Below are positions 7,240-15,421 of a stretch of 41,023 bases of DNA, one piece after another (positions within the stretch are counted from its first letter, which is position 1; every line of letters begins with the position of its first letter). The notes beneath the pieces were generated by a model. The model saw only the letters and a program-made list of their open reading frames with translations, was not told the DNA's origin and searched no databases. Both the position numbers and the translations under genes were made by a program. The DNA comes from an uncultured Rhodospirillales bacterium (GTDB taxonomy: Bacteria; Pseudomonadota; Alphaproteobacteria; Azospirillales; Azospirillaceae): positions 1 to 41,023 of the forward strand of contig CAIYNU010000096.1 of NCBI GenBank assembly GCA_903927615.1. Direction: 5' to 3'.

Positions 7240-7467
7240 ATGAGTGACGTCGGTATCGTCGTCATGGTGCTGATCCTGGTGTTCGTGGCACCCTTATGGA
7301 TCGTACTTCACTATGTGACCCGTTGGCGCACCAGTCGGTCGTTGTCGGCAGAGGACGAGCGGATGCTGGGCGAACTGTGGGAAAACGCCGAGCGCATGGA
7401 GAGTCGCATCCATGCCCTGGAGCGAATCCTGGATGTCGAAGCGCCCGGTTGGCGCAACAAGCCCTGA
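7240..7467 (+). CDS. pspB: Phage shock protein B
   Basis: A 75-residue protein with an N-terminal membrane span (VVMVLILVFVAPLWIVLHYV) and a cytosolic coiled coil (LSAEDERMLGELWENAERME, then SRIHALERILD). This is the standard PspB layout; PspB acts with PspC as membrane stress sensor and membrane anchor for PspA. It starts 28 bp after pspA with AGGGAAGGGGGGAAGG upstream and is followed 10 bp later by pspC. Confidence 0.93.
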   Translation: MSDVGIVVMVLILVFVAPLWIVLHYVTRWRTSRSLSAEDERMLGELWENAERMESRIHALERILDVEAPGWRNKP

Positions 7468-7477
7468 AGGAGGTCCC

Positions 7478-7879
7478 ATGCGTCCCCGTCCGTCCTTCTC
7501 CGCCCCCAAGCCGGACCGGCTGTACCGGGATCCGGTCGCCGGCAAGCTGTTCGGCGTGTGTGCCGGGCTTGGCGACTATTTTGGCGTCGAACCGGTGCTG
7601 ATCCGCTGTGCCATGGTGGCCGGCTTGATCTTTCTGTCGGTTCCGGTGTTGATCGCTTATCTGCTGGCGGCCCTGATCCTGCCGGCCCGGCCGCCGGCGT
7701 CCTACCCGTCGGCTGCCGAGGAGGCGTTCTGGCGGGCGAATGCCGCTCAACCGCGGGTGACGCTGGATCGGGTCCGGCAGCGGTTCGGCGACATCGAAAA
7801 ACGTCTGCGCAGTCTGGAATACCATGTCAGCAGCCAGGAGTTCCTGCTGAGCCGGGAGATTCGAAATTTGGACCGGTAG
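7478..7879 (+). CDS. pspC: Phage shock protein C
   Basis: A 133-residue PspC-domain protein. The PspC motif (LYRDPVAGKLFGVCAGLGDY then FGVEPVLIRCAMV) leads into a hydrophobic span of about 20 residues (LIFLSVPVLIAYLLAALILP). The remaining 60 residues form a charged, probably coiled cytosolic tail (DIEKRLRSLEYHVSSQEFLL). PspC signals envelope stress together with PspB. The ATG at 7478 has AAGGAGG seven bases upstream; the longer reading from 7412 overlaps pspB and is not needed. It is the last gene of the operon and is followed by a strong hairpin. Confidence 0.93.
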   Translation: MRPRPSFSAPKPDRLYRDPVAGKLFGVCAGLGDYFGVEPVLIRCAMVAGLIFLSVPVLIAYLLAALILPARPPASYPSAAEEAFWRANAAQPRVTLDRVRQRFGDIEKRLRSLEYHVSSQEFLLSREIRNLDR

Positions 7880-7900
7880 GGATTGAGTCGCACCGGCGGC

Positions 7901-7940
7901 CAAGCGGCCGGCGCTGGTTATGAACGGCCCCGGCCGCTTG
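7901..7940. terminator. 11-bp GC-rich hairpin between convergent pspC and hpnA
   Basis: CAAGCGGCCGG and CCGGCCGCTTG form a perfect 11-bp stem with an 18-nt loop, just between the stops of two convergent genes. No T-tract follows on either strand, so it would act as a bidirectional, possibly Rho-assisted, boundary. Confidence 0.6.
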
Positions 7941-7946
7941 ATGCGG

Positions 7947-8948
7947 TCAGGGGTGAGCGGTGGCGTCGTTCCGGGAGAGCGACCACGCCACCGCGTCGGC
8001 CAGCGCGTCCCGGGCCGGGCGGTGATGATAGCAAAGCTCGCGTTCGGCCTTGGCCGAGCTGAAGAACATCTTTTTGCGGGCCATCTTTGCGCCATCCACC
8101 GTGAGTTGGGGATCGGTGGCGCCGGTGAGCCGGGTCCAGCCCTCGGCCAGATAGGCCAGCGGCAGGATCAGGGCATGGGGCAGGCTGAGGGTGGGGGGGC
8201 GGCGGTTGGTCAGCGCCGCCACCACCTGGAGAATGTCCTTGAGCGCCAGATCGTCGCCGCCCAGGATATAGCGTTCGCCGATCCGGCCGCGGTGGAACGC
8301 CAGCAGGTGCCCGGCGGCCACATCGTCCACATGAACGATATTGAGCCCGGTATCCACATAGGCGGGCATGCGCCCGGCGGCGGCATCGGCAATCAGCCGG
8401 CCGGTGGGGGTCGGCTTGATATCGCGCGGCCCGACCGGAGTCGACGGATTGACGATCACCGCCGGCAGGGCCTGTTCGTCCACCAGTCGGCGCACTTCGG
8501 CCTCGGCCAGGAATTTGGACCGTTTATAGTGGCCGATCATGTCGTCCAGCGTCACCGGCGTTGATTCGTCGGCCGGTTGGCCATCGCGATGAAGGCCAAG
8601 GGTGGCGACGCTGCTGGTATAGACCACCCGCTGGACTCCGGCGTCCAAGGCCGCCAGCATCAGGTGGCGGGTGCCGTCCACATTCACCCGGTAGATGCTG
8701 TCCGGGTCCGGAACCCAGATGCGATAGTCGGCCGCGACATGGAACAACGCCTGACAGCCGGTCACGGCCCGGGCCAGCGAGGCCGCGTCGGTCAGGTCGC
8801 CCTCGGCGACTTCGACGTCCAGTCCGTCGATGTTGCGACGGTCGCTCGACCGCCGCACCAGCACCCGTACCGTATCACCCGCGGCCAGCAGGTGACGAAC
8901 GACGGCGGCTCCGACAAAACCAGTGGAGCCCGTAACCAAGGTGGTCAA
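7947..8948 (-). CDS. hpnA: Hopanoid-associated NAD-dependent sugar epimerase HpnA
   Basis: An extended short-chain dehydrogenase of about 333 residues. The Rossmann motif TTLVTGSTGFVGAAVVRHLL opens the protein, HVAADYRIWVPD and the catalytic YKRSK motif follow, then NPSTPVGPRDIKPTPTGRLI. This set is typical of HpnA, found with hopanoid biosynthesis genes. The TTG at 8948 is chosen because GAAAGGGA precedes it, it overlaps the cheW stop as TTGA, and homologues begin at this point; an ATG at 8984 would add 12 residues inside cheW. No other hopanoid gene is in the window; instead it is the last gene of a chemotaxis-type operon, which is unusual. The Tyr-x3-Lys pair is intact. Confidence 0.88.
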   Translation of the reverse strand: MTTLVTGSTGFVGAAVVRHLLAAGDTVRVLVRRSSDRRNIDGLDVEVAEGDLTDAASLARAVTGCQALFHVAADYRIWVPDPDSIYRVNVDGTRHLMLAALDAGVQRVVYTSSVATLGLHRDGQPADESTPVTLDDMIGHYKRSKFLAEAEVRRLVDEQALPAVIVNPSTPVGPRDIKPTPTGRLIADAAAGRMPAYVDTGLNIVHVDDVAAGHLLAFHRGRIGERYILGGDDLALKDILQVVAALTNRRPPTLSLPHALILPLAYLAEGWTRLTGATDPQLTVDGAKMARKKMFFSSAKAERELCYHHRPARDALADAVAWSLSRNDATAHP

Positions 8949-9481
8949 GGATCGGTCCCTTTCGACGGTGACACTGGATGGCACTCTAACATGCCGGTCG
9001 GTTCGGCATAAGCCGACACCCCTAACAGGGCGATGATCCGGTCTTCAGGGGTGTAAAGGCCGTCCAGGTAATGGGCGTCGAGGGCTTCGCCCGCCATGTC
9101 GGGGGCGGGTTTGATCTGGGTGTGGGGGATCGGCAGGATGTCCAGAATCGCGTCAACCAGGAGACCCTTCAGGCTGTCACCGGATTCGATGATGATGACC
9201 ACATGGGTTTTGGTCGTTTCGGTGGCGCCGTCGCCGAAGCGGGCGCGCAGATCGACGATGGGGATCACGATCCCCCGCAGATTGATCACGCCACGGACGT
9301 AGAGTGGCAGGTTGGGCAGCCTTTTTTCGGGAATCCAACCGCGAATTTCCCGAACCACACTGACGCTGACGCCGTATTCCTGCTGGTCGATGGAAAAGAT
9401 AATGTATTGCTCAACCCGGTGGTCGTCGACGACGACAGCGGATCGTGCGGGCCGGATGACATCGGAGAACGGACGGGCCAT
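8945..9481 (-). CDS. cheW: CheW-type chemotaxis coupling protein
   Basis: A 178-residue protein with one CheW domain from about residue 22 to 160: EQYIIFSIDQQEYGVSVSVV, REIRGWIPEKRLPNLPLYVR, GVINLRGIVIPIVDLRARFG and LLVDAILDILPI. CheW couples chemoreceptors to the CheA kinase at the inner face of the membrane. It extends somewhat beyond the usual 150-165 residues at both ends. It is downstream of the MCP on the same strand, separated by about 108 bp with two hairpins, and its stop overlaps the hpnA start. No cheA, cheY or cheR is in the window, so it must use a kinase encoded elsewhere. Confidence 0.94.
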   Translation of the reverse strand: MARPFSDVIRPARSAVVVDDHRVEQYIIFSIDQQEYGVSVSVVREIRGWIPEKRLPNLPLYVRGVINLRGIVIPIVDLRARFGDGATETTKTHVVIIIESGDSLKGLLVDAILDILPIPHTQIKPAPDMAGEALDAHYLDGLYTPEDRIIALLGVSAYAEPTGMLECHPVSPSKGTDP

Positions 9482-9493
9482 GACAAAGCCTTC

Positions 9494-9557
9494 TGCGGCG
9501 GAGGGCGGAAACGATGGCGTTCCTCCGCCGCACCCTCCAGGGAGCGTCGGAGGGTGC
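9494..9557 (-). terminator. Two overlapping hairpins between the MCP and cheW
   Basis: Read in plus coordinates, TGCGGCGGAGG (9494-9504) pairs with CCTCCGCCGCA (9522-9532), and GCACCCTCC (9530-9538) pairs with GGAGGGTGC (9549-9557). Both stems are perfect and share three bases, so they compete at their junction. No U-tract is present. They may reduce read-through from the MCP into cheW or protect the mRNA. Confidence 0.5.
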
Positions 9558-9589
9558 GTGGGGCTGCTGCGGCCGGCCGTGGGGGCGGC

Positions 9590-11707
9590 TTACCGCGCCG
9601 CCCTGCGGGGGGGCAGGATCGTCTCCGGCACGGCTTCGACAAGCGTAAAGAAGGACATCTGCCCTTCCACGTCCGACGCTTGCTCTGCCATGGACTGTGC
9701 CGCCGCGGTGGTTTCCTCGACCAGTGCCGCGTTCTTTTGGGTCATCTCGTCCATCGCCGAGACCGCGGCGTTGATTTCCTCCAGCGCGCTCGCCTGTTCG
9801 GCGCTGGCGCCGGCGATCTCGCCGACCAGCATCGCCACTTGCTGCACCCCTTGGACGATGCCGCTTAAGGAGGAACCGGCCTTCTGGACCAGCTCGACGC
9901 CATTCTGAACCTGGCTGTCGCTGTTCAGAATCAGTGTCTTGATCTCCTTGGAGGCCTGGGCCGAACGCTGGGCCAGCACCCGGACCTCTTGCGCCACCAC
10001 GGCAAAGCCCTTGCCGGCGTCGCCGGCCCGTGCGGCCTCGACCGCCGCGTTCAGGGCCAACAGATTGGTTTGGAACGCGATTTCGTCGATGACGCCGATG
10101 ATCTCGGTAATCTTGCGGCTGGCCTCGGCGATGGCCTTCATGGCATCGATGGCCGAGCCTGCGACCACGCCGCCTTGCTCCGCCGTCTTACGCGCCTCGA
10201 GGACCATGGTGTTGGCGCGCTGGGCGTTTCCGGCGCTGGCCCGGACCGCCGCCCCCAGTTGTTCCAACGAGGCTGCGGTCTGCTCCAAGCTCGAGGCCTG
10301 CTCCTCGGTGCGCTCGGACAGGTCGACGCTCCCGGCGGAAACCTCTGTCGCCGCCGCCGAAATATGTTCGATGGCTTCGCCGATGGTGCCGACGATCTCA
10401 ACCAGCCGGTCGCTGGTGGCGTTGAATTCGGTTTTCAGATCGTGATAGGCGCCCTGGTAATCCTTGACGATGCGTTGGGTCAGATCGCCGTTGGCCAGCG
10501 CACCGGCCACCAGGGTCAGATCGGCGATGATGTCCTCGATGGTTTCGGCCAGACGGTTGATATGCTGGCTCATGGTCAGCAGGATGCCGTCACGTCCTTC
10601 GGTGGTCATCCGCCGCGACAGGTCGCCGTCGATGAAGGCCTCGACCAGACCGGAGATTTCTTCACCGACCTGACGTTCACGCTCGCGGATGGCGTTTTGC
10701 ATGCGCCGTTCGTTTTCAATCCGCTCCTGCTCTTGGGCGATGGTCATGCGGCGGTTTTCCAGGGCGTTTTCTTTGAACACCGCCAGGGCTTCGGCCATCA
10801 GGCCGATTTCGTCGCTCCGCCGGAGCACCGGCACCTCGGTTTCCAGATTGCCGCTCGCCAGCTTCTGCATGGCGTTGATCATGTGGCGCAGGGGCCGGGC
10901 CAACCCGGCCAGGGCGAACCACAAGGCCAGCACGATCAGGGCCACGCAACCGATGCCCAGCACCTCGTAGGTCTGGGTCAGCATGGCGGTCATCTTGCGG
11001 ACGGCATGGGTGGCCAGGGCGGCTTTGTCCGCCTTCTGCTTTTCCAGGACCTTGTCGGCCAGGTCAGAGGCGGCGGTCGAGGTTTTCTTCAAAGCCTCGT
11101 TGAAGGCGCGAATCCGCTCCAGTTCCTCATAGACGTAATTGGACGCGGCATCGCTGAATTGGGACTTGCGGACGAGCTGGATCGTGCTGTCGTTGGCCTT
11201 GCCGAAGAATTTATAGACGTTGGCCAGACTTTGCCCCGAGCGATCGACGATGTTGAACAGGCGGGTGCTGGTGGCCACCAGAGAGGTGTCGTCCGCCTGG
11301 CCGCCGGCGGTCTCAACGATAAACCCGCCGGCCAGCAGCGTGGCTTTCAGCGTCGCCAAATGCGTCGCGAACCGGTCCAGGCCACTCCGAATCTTGTTGC
11401 GCTCGAGCACGGTCTTATCGGCGCCCTGGGAGTCTTCGGCCAGGATCGAGGCCTGGTGACTTTCCATCACCGCGTTGGTGGCGAGGATGATCTCCATGAT
11501 ATCGCCCTGGACATCGGCGTTGGCCTGACCGACGGCGTTGACCTGCTCGGAGAGCTGGTTCTGGGCGCCTGAGGTGCCCTTGAACAGATCAAACATGCCG
11601 TTGAGATTGAACAGGCTGACCAATCCCAGAATGATCAGCGGCGTCACCGCAACGGCGACAACTTTGATGCCGATGCCGAGTCCTCGGGCGCGTGCGGTAG
11701 TCGTCAT
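9590..11707 (-). CDS. Transmembrane methyl-accepting chemotaxis protein
   Basis: A 705-residue chemoreceptor. TM1 spans about residues 12-34; an all-helical periplasmic domain of roughly 210 residues follows (four-helix-bundle type); TM2 lies at about 246-268. A HAMP domain ([20 protein letters not shown]) and a second HAMP-like segment ([20 protein letters not shown]) precede the cytoplasmic signalling domain, whose hairpin tip is [20 protein letters not shown] followed by [20 protein letters not shown]. No C-terminal NWETF-type methyltransferase tether is present. Downstream is cheW; upstream, 72 bp away on the same strand, is a secreted repeat protein that could be a periplasmic partner. 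The ligand is unknown. Confidence 0.95.
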   Translation of the reverse strand: MTTTARARGLGIGIKVVAVAVTPLIILGLVSLFNLNGMFDLFKGTSGAQNQLSEQVNAVGQANADVQGDIMEIILATNAVMESHQASILAEDSQGADKTVLERNKIRSGLDRFATHLATLKATLLAGGFIVETAGGQADDTSLVATSTRLFNIVDRSGQSLANVYKFFGKANDSTIQLVRKSQFSDAASNYVYEELERIRAFNEALKKTSTAASDLADKVLEKQKADKAALATHAVRKMTAMLTQTYEVLGIGCVALIVLALWFALAGLARPLRHMINAMQKLASGNLETEVPVLRRSDEIGLMAEALAVFKENALENRRMTIAQEQERIENERRMQNAIRERERQVGEEISGLVEAFIDGDLSRRMTTEGRDGILLTMSQHINRLAETIEDIIADLTLVAGALANGDLTQRIVKDYQGAYHDLKTEFNATSDRLVEIVGTIGEAIEHISAAATEVSAGSVDLSERTEEQASSLEQTAASLEQLGAAVRASAGNAQRANTMVLEARKTAEQGGVVAGSAIDAMKAIAEASRKITEIIGVIDEIAFQTNLLALNAAVEAARAGDAGKGFAVVAQEVRVLAQRSAQASKEIKTLILNSDSQVQNGVELVQKAGSSLSGIVQGVQQVAMLVGEIAGASAEQASALEEINAAVSAMDEMTQKNAALVEETTAAAQSMAEQASDVEGQMSFFTLVEAVPETILPPRRAAR

Positions 11708-11779
11708 CCCCGTTGCTTTCCTGCTGTTGGCGTCGTGTAAAGTCGCCCGGACGGCTTCGCGCCGTCCGGGCCGGTCGGG

Positions 11780-12733
11780 TTACAGGGCTTCCGCCAGGGC
11801 CAGGGCCTTGGTCAGTATGTCGTAGGTTTCCGAGGGCGTCTTGCCCTGGGGCTCGGGCGGCAGCACGCTGGGGCTGGTGGCGCCAACGGCGAATTTGATC
11901 GACCCCAATTCCGCCAGCAGGTTGTTTTCCACGTCGGCGACATGGCTGGGCGTGATCGCGCCGGTCCGCCGGTTGGGGAGCACGATCTCCCCGACCAGCT
12001 TGATCGACGGGTCGGTTTCGACTTTGGACTTGAGCTTCTCCAACACCGCAAAGGCCTGATTATAGGTGTCCAATGGCTTTTTGCCGGTTGCGCCGGCGGG
12101 CGCGTCGACCGGGTCGGTCTTGCCGCGGGCGGCACGGATTTTTTCCAGGTCGTCGACCATCACCAAAGCCAGACGGTAAACGTCGTTGGGGACGATCTTG
12201 GGAATCCCGAGGCCGTCGAGAGAGTCGCTGGCCTTCTGCAAATTCGCGTAGTTATCGGCCGGGGTCTTGCCCATGACCAGCGGCGTGGTCGTCACTGGCT
12301 TGGTGACGTTAAATTTGGCCCGGAGGTCGAGCAGATCGGTAAGGGCCTGGTCGACAATCATCTTGACGTTGCCCGGCGTGATTTCGGTGACGGGGAACGG
12401 CGGCACCGGATTCTCCGGCAGGCCATTGAGGGTTCGCAGCAGTTCGACCTTCAGCAACACTTCCCGAGCCTTTTGGACCACATGGCGGGGAAAGCGTGGG
12501 GTGAGGGCCGGCGCGCTTTCGTCCACTTTAGGCTGTGATGCATTGGCCTCGTGCATGCCGGCCAGTTCGGCATTGATGTTTTCGATGACCTGGAAGACAT
12601 GCGATGGCGTGATGTCTTGGGCACGGGCTGGCGAGGGTTGTACCGCGGCCAGAAACAACAAGAGGGCGCCACCGACAGTCCCAACCGACCGCGGCATGCT
12701 TTGGAATAGATTAGCGTATCCGCACACCAACAT
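11780..12733 (-). CDS. Secreted protein with four internal repeats, cotranscribed with an MCP
   Basis: About 317 residues, no family recognised. A signal peptide is clear (SVGTVGGALLLFLAAVQPSP, ARAQ cleavage region). The mature protein is alpha-helical with four related units starting ITPSHV, ITPGNV, IVPNDV and ITPSHV at roughly residues 41, 118, 180 and 260. Three units end in GKTPADNY, GKKPLDTY or GKTPSETY followed by a helix. The ATG at 12733 has GGAG upstream at good distance; ATGs at 12745 and 12697 are alternatives. It is the first gene before the MCP, behind a good sigma-70-type promoter at 12866-12894. A role as periplasmic ligand-binding or scaffold partner of the receptor is inferred from position only. 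Confidence 0.75.
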   Translation of the reverse strand: MLVCGYANLFQSMPRSVGTVGGALLLFLAAVQPSPARAQDITPSHVFQVIENINAELAGMHEANASQPKVDESAPALTPRFPRHVVQKAREVLLKVELLRTLNGLPENPVPPFPVTEITPGNVKMIVDQALTDLLDLRAKFNVTKPVTTTPLVMGKTPADNYANLQKASDSLDGLGIPKIVPNDVYRLALVMVDDLEKIRAARGKTDPVDAPAGATGKKPLDTYNQAFAVLEKLKSKVETDPSIKLVGEIVLPNRRTGAITPSHVADVENNLLAELGSIKFAVGATSPSVLPPEPQGKTPSETYDILTKALALAEAL

Positions 12734-13149
12734 CTGACGCTCCATCAGTTTTGAAGAATTCCAGGAAAATGGCGATCAGGGGACGCGACGCCGGCCTGGC
12801 GACCAGGCACACACAAGCTTCGTATCCGTACCATTTGGTGCGCCCCGACCCGCTACCACCATTGCCAGATAAAATGATCGTAACAAACTGTCAACGAAAA
12901 TGAACAGGATGACGGCCACGATCGACAAGGTTTAAGAGCGGGTTGGTTTTATTGAGTTGTGTGTGCGGCAACCCTGGTGTTGTGACCGACACGCTTCATG
13001 TCCGATGATCGTGTCTTGGCCACACCACCCATAATAGGTTCGTGTTCCGGCCCGAAGGGTGGGGACCATCAGTCGGAGTCGGAACCCGAGCGGGCATCCG
13101 CGTGCCGGAGCGTGACTCCGGTTCCGGTCGTTGCGGTCGTTCGGGTCGC
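12734..13149. other. 416-bp intergenic region between divergently unrelated minus-strand genes
   Basis: It contains the promoter at 12866-12894 for the repeat-protein/MCP/cheW operon. The remaining sequence up to 13149 shows GC-rich short repeats of the type GGTCG-TTCGGGTCG but no credible ORF, RNA gene or terminator. Confidence 0.5.
12866..12894 (-). promoter_or_regulatory. Sigma-70-type promoter of the repeat protein/MCP/cheW operon
   Basis: On the minus strand TTGACA (12894-12889) is followed by a 17-bp spacer and TATCTG (12871-12866). This is close to the vegetative consensus, correctly spaced, and about 130 bp upstream of the first gene. Confidence 0.65.
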
Positions 13150-13677
13150 TTAGGTCGGTCGGGTAAAGTTCAGCATGGTCGGCGCCTTTTCGATGATTTC
13201 TTCCAGGATCAGGGACGCGGTCTCCAGATCCTTTTCCAGATGGCCGGCGATCTTTTCGGCGTAAGCCGGGCGCATCAGCTTTTCGTGGGCGTCGTGCAGG
13301 CTGCGCAGTTCGGTCACGAAGACCTCCCGGGCGCCCAGCGGGAGAATCGGGTTGGCCGACAGCACAAAGAAAAAGCGCATGCTGGCCCGCACCAGCACCG
13401 ACAGCATCAGCATGTCCAACTGCTCGAATTCCTGGCGCAGATCGTCGATGCGGGTTCCCTGGACATTCTTTAACCGGCCTTCGATCAGGATGACCAGTGC
13501 CTGGAACTCGCCCACTTTGTCCCGGAAACTCCGGTAGGCGCCAAAGCTGTGTTTGCCGGCTTCGATCTCGGCGGTTTTCGCCAGCACCATGGCCTCACGG
13601 CACTGGCGTTCCAGAGCGCCCAGCAATTCCTTGACTTCGGCGCGGGTATAAGAACGGGTTTGGGGCCGTCTCGCCAT
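13150..13677 (-). CDS. Conserved-looking helical protein of unknown function
   Basis: A 175-residue protein starting MARRPQTRSYTRAEVKELLG. It is predicted almost wholly alpha-helical, with conserved-looking polar patches (RDKVGEFQALVILIEGRLKN, DDLRQEFEQLDMLMLSVLVR) and no signal peptide or membrane span. I recognise no family. The reading is open up to 13821, but that upstream part overlaps the transporter gene and begins with a basic, cysteine-rich stretch, so the ATG at 13677 is preferred, although its ribosome-binding site is weak. It follows the MFS gene by about 90 bp on the same strand and could belong to the efflux operon. Confidence 0.65.
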   Translation of the reverse strand: MARRPQTRSYTRAEVKELLGALERQCREAMVLAKTAEIEAGKHSFGAYRSFRDKVGEFQALVILIEGRLKNVQGTRIDDLRQEFEQLDMLMLSVLVRASMRFFFVLSANPILPLGAREVFVTELRSLHDAHEKLMRPAYAEKIAGHLEKDLETASLILEEIIEKAPTMLNFTRPT

Positions 13678-13768
13678 GAAACACTTCGCCCGGCAAATGA
13701 TCGATGATGGGGGGCTGTATAGCACGAACATTTGAAAGAGTCGTAGCCTTAGGCGATCGGACCGACGT

Positions 13769-15421
13769 TCAGGTCGGGGCCGGCCGACGCAACAGCGGCA
13801 TGCACAGAACCCCGAAGGCAAACACCCCGGCCATCATCCAGAGGCAGTCGCCGTAGGTGAGCACCATCGCCTCCCGTTTGACCAGTTGCACCAGCATGGC
13901 CAGGGCGGCGCCATCCGGGTTGCCGGCGAGCAGACCGTCAAAGCGGGCGGACAGGCCGTCCAGGAAGGATTGGACTTCGGGCCGGGCCAGATTGATCTGA
14001 TCCCCCAGGCGATCCAGATGCAGCGTCAACCGGTCCTGGATCGTGGTGTTGATGCCGGCCATGCCGATCGCGCCGCCCAGATTGCGCATCAGATTGTAAA
14101 GACCGCTGGCGTTCTTGACCTTGTCCGGCGGCAGGCGTCCCAGGGCCAGGATGTTGATCGGGATGAAGCACAGCATCAGCGAGACGCCGCGCAACGCTTG
14201 GGGCAGGATCAGTTCATTGAAGTCGGAGTCGGCGGTGAGTAGGGAGTTCTCCCACAGCCCCAACCCGAACAGGCTGAGACCGGCAAACAGCATCAGCCGG
14301 AGATCGACATGCTTGGAGAGGGCGCCGGCCATGGGTGCGCTGGCGAACTGGAAGGCACCGGTAATGCCCATGATCTCGCCGATCTGGAAGGCGTTCAACC
14401 CGCGCACCTGGGCCAGGAACAGCGGCAGCAGGTAAACCGAACCGTAAAGTCCGATGCCCAGAATGAAGCTGTAGAAACTGCCAAGGGCAAAGTTGCGGTT
14501 GGTAAAGGCGCGAAGCTCGACGATCGGGTTGGCCGCCGCCAGGACCCGCCACAAAAACAACAGCGACGACACCCCGCTGACCATGGCGAATAACAGGATG
14601 GTTTGGTCCGAAAACCAGTCGTTGCGCGGCCCTTCCTCCACCACATACTCCAGTCCGCCCAGGAACAGGGCCATCAGCGTCAGGCCCGGCCAGTCAAAAT
14701 CTTGCGCCAGCGAGCGGTCGCCGCGGTCGACGTCCACCAGCAGCCAGACCATCACCGTCACGAACAAGCCGGGGCCGATATTGATCAGGAACAGCCAGTG
14801 CCACGAGAAATTGTCGGTGATCCACCCGCCCAGGGTCGGACCGAGCGTCGGGGCCATGGTGGCCACCAGACCGATCATCACTGAAACCACCGGACGCTTG
14901 TCCAGGGGGAAAATCATGAAGCTGGTGGCAAACACGGTGGGAATCATGGCGCCGCCGATAAAGCCCTGGAGCGCCCGGAACACGATCATGGCGCCCATGG
15001 AATCGGCGAATGAGCAGGCCAGGCTCATCAGGGTGAAGCCGGCGGCGGACAGGGTGAACAGCACGCGGGTTGACAGCAGCCGGGACAGAAAACCCGACAG
15101 CGGAATCATGATCACTTCGGCGATCAGGTAAGAGGTTTGAACCCAACTGATCTCGTCGGCACTGGCGGCAAGACCGGCCTGAATCTCGGACAGGGAGCTG
15201 GAGACGATCTGGATATCCAGGATGGCCATGAACATCCCGACCACCATGGTCATGAACCCCGCCCACTGCCGCAAGCCAACCCGCCGGACCGCCGGGTGAG
15301 GAAACGGAATCGGGTCCGCGCCCTTTCGTTGCGGCGTGGCACCGAGCGGCGGCGGCAACGCGATCGTCGGTTCCGGGGTGGAGGCCGTCGCCAAGGCCAA
15401 AGCTGTTGCCGGGCGGCTCAT
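13769..15421 (-). CDS. DHA2-family drug efflux MFS permease, EmrB/QacA type
   Basis: A 550-residue protein with about 14 membrane spans, the size and topology of the DHA2 drug:H+ antiporters. Family motifs include AILDIQIVSSSLSEIQAGLA at the first span, SWVQTSYLIAEVIMIPLSGF, and motif C with GPTLGGWITDNFSWHWLFLI. EmrB-type pumps work with an EmrA-like adaptor and an outer-membrane channel to expel hydrophobic compounds. The ATG overlaps the stop of the adaptor gene as ATGA, so the pair is translationally coupled. A proline/alanine-rich cytosolic N-terminus of about 45 residues precedes TM1. Likely controlled by the divergent TetR regulator. Confidence 0.93.
   Translation of the reverse strand: MSRPATALALATASTPEPTIALPPPLGATPQRKGADPIPFPHPAVRRVGLRQWAGFMTMVVGMFMAILDIQIVSSSLSEIQAGLAASADEISWVQTSYLIAEVIMIPLSGFLSRLLSTRVLFTLSAAGFTLMSLACSFADSMGAMIVFRALQGFIGGAMIPTVFATSFMIFPLDKRPVVSVMIGLVATMAPTLGPTLGGWITDNFSWHWLFLINIGPGLFVTVMVWLLVDVDRGDRSLAQDFDWPGLTLMALFLGGLEYVVEEGPRNDWFSDQTILLFAMVSGVSSLLFLWRVLAAANPIVELRAFTNRNFALGSFYSFILGIGLYGSVYLLPLFLAQVRGLNAFQIGEIMGITGAFQFASAPMAGALSKHVDLRLMLFAGLSLFGLGLWENSLLTADSDFNELILPQALRGVSLMLCFIPINILALGRLPPDKVKNASGLYNLMRNLGGAIGMAGINTTIQDRLTLHLDRLGDQINLARPEVQSFLDGLSARFDGLLAGNPDGAALAMLVQLVKREAMVLTYGDCLWMMAGVFAFGVLCMPLLRRPAPT

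Noticed and set aside
9989-11572. 527-codon plus-strand frame
   Set aside because: Exact antisense of the MCP gene; glycine/aspartate/leucine-rich composition typical of a GC-rich shadow frame.
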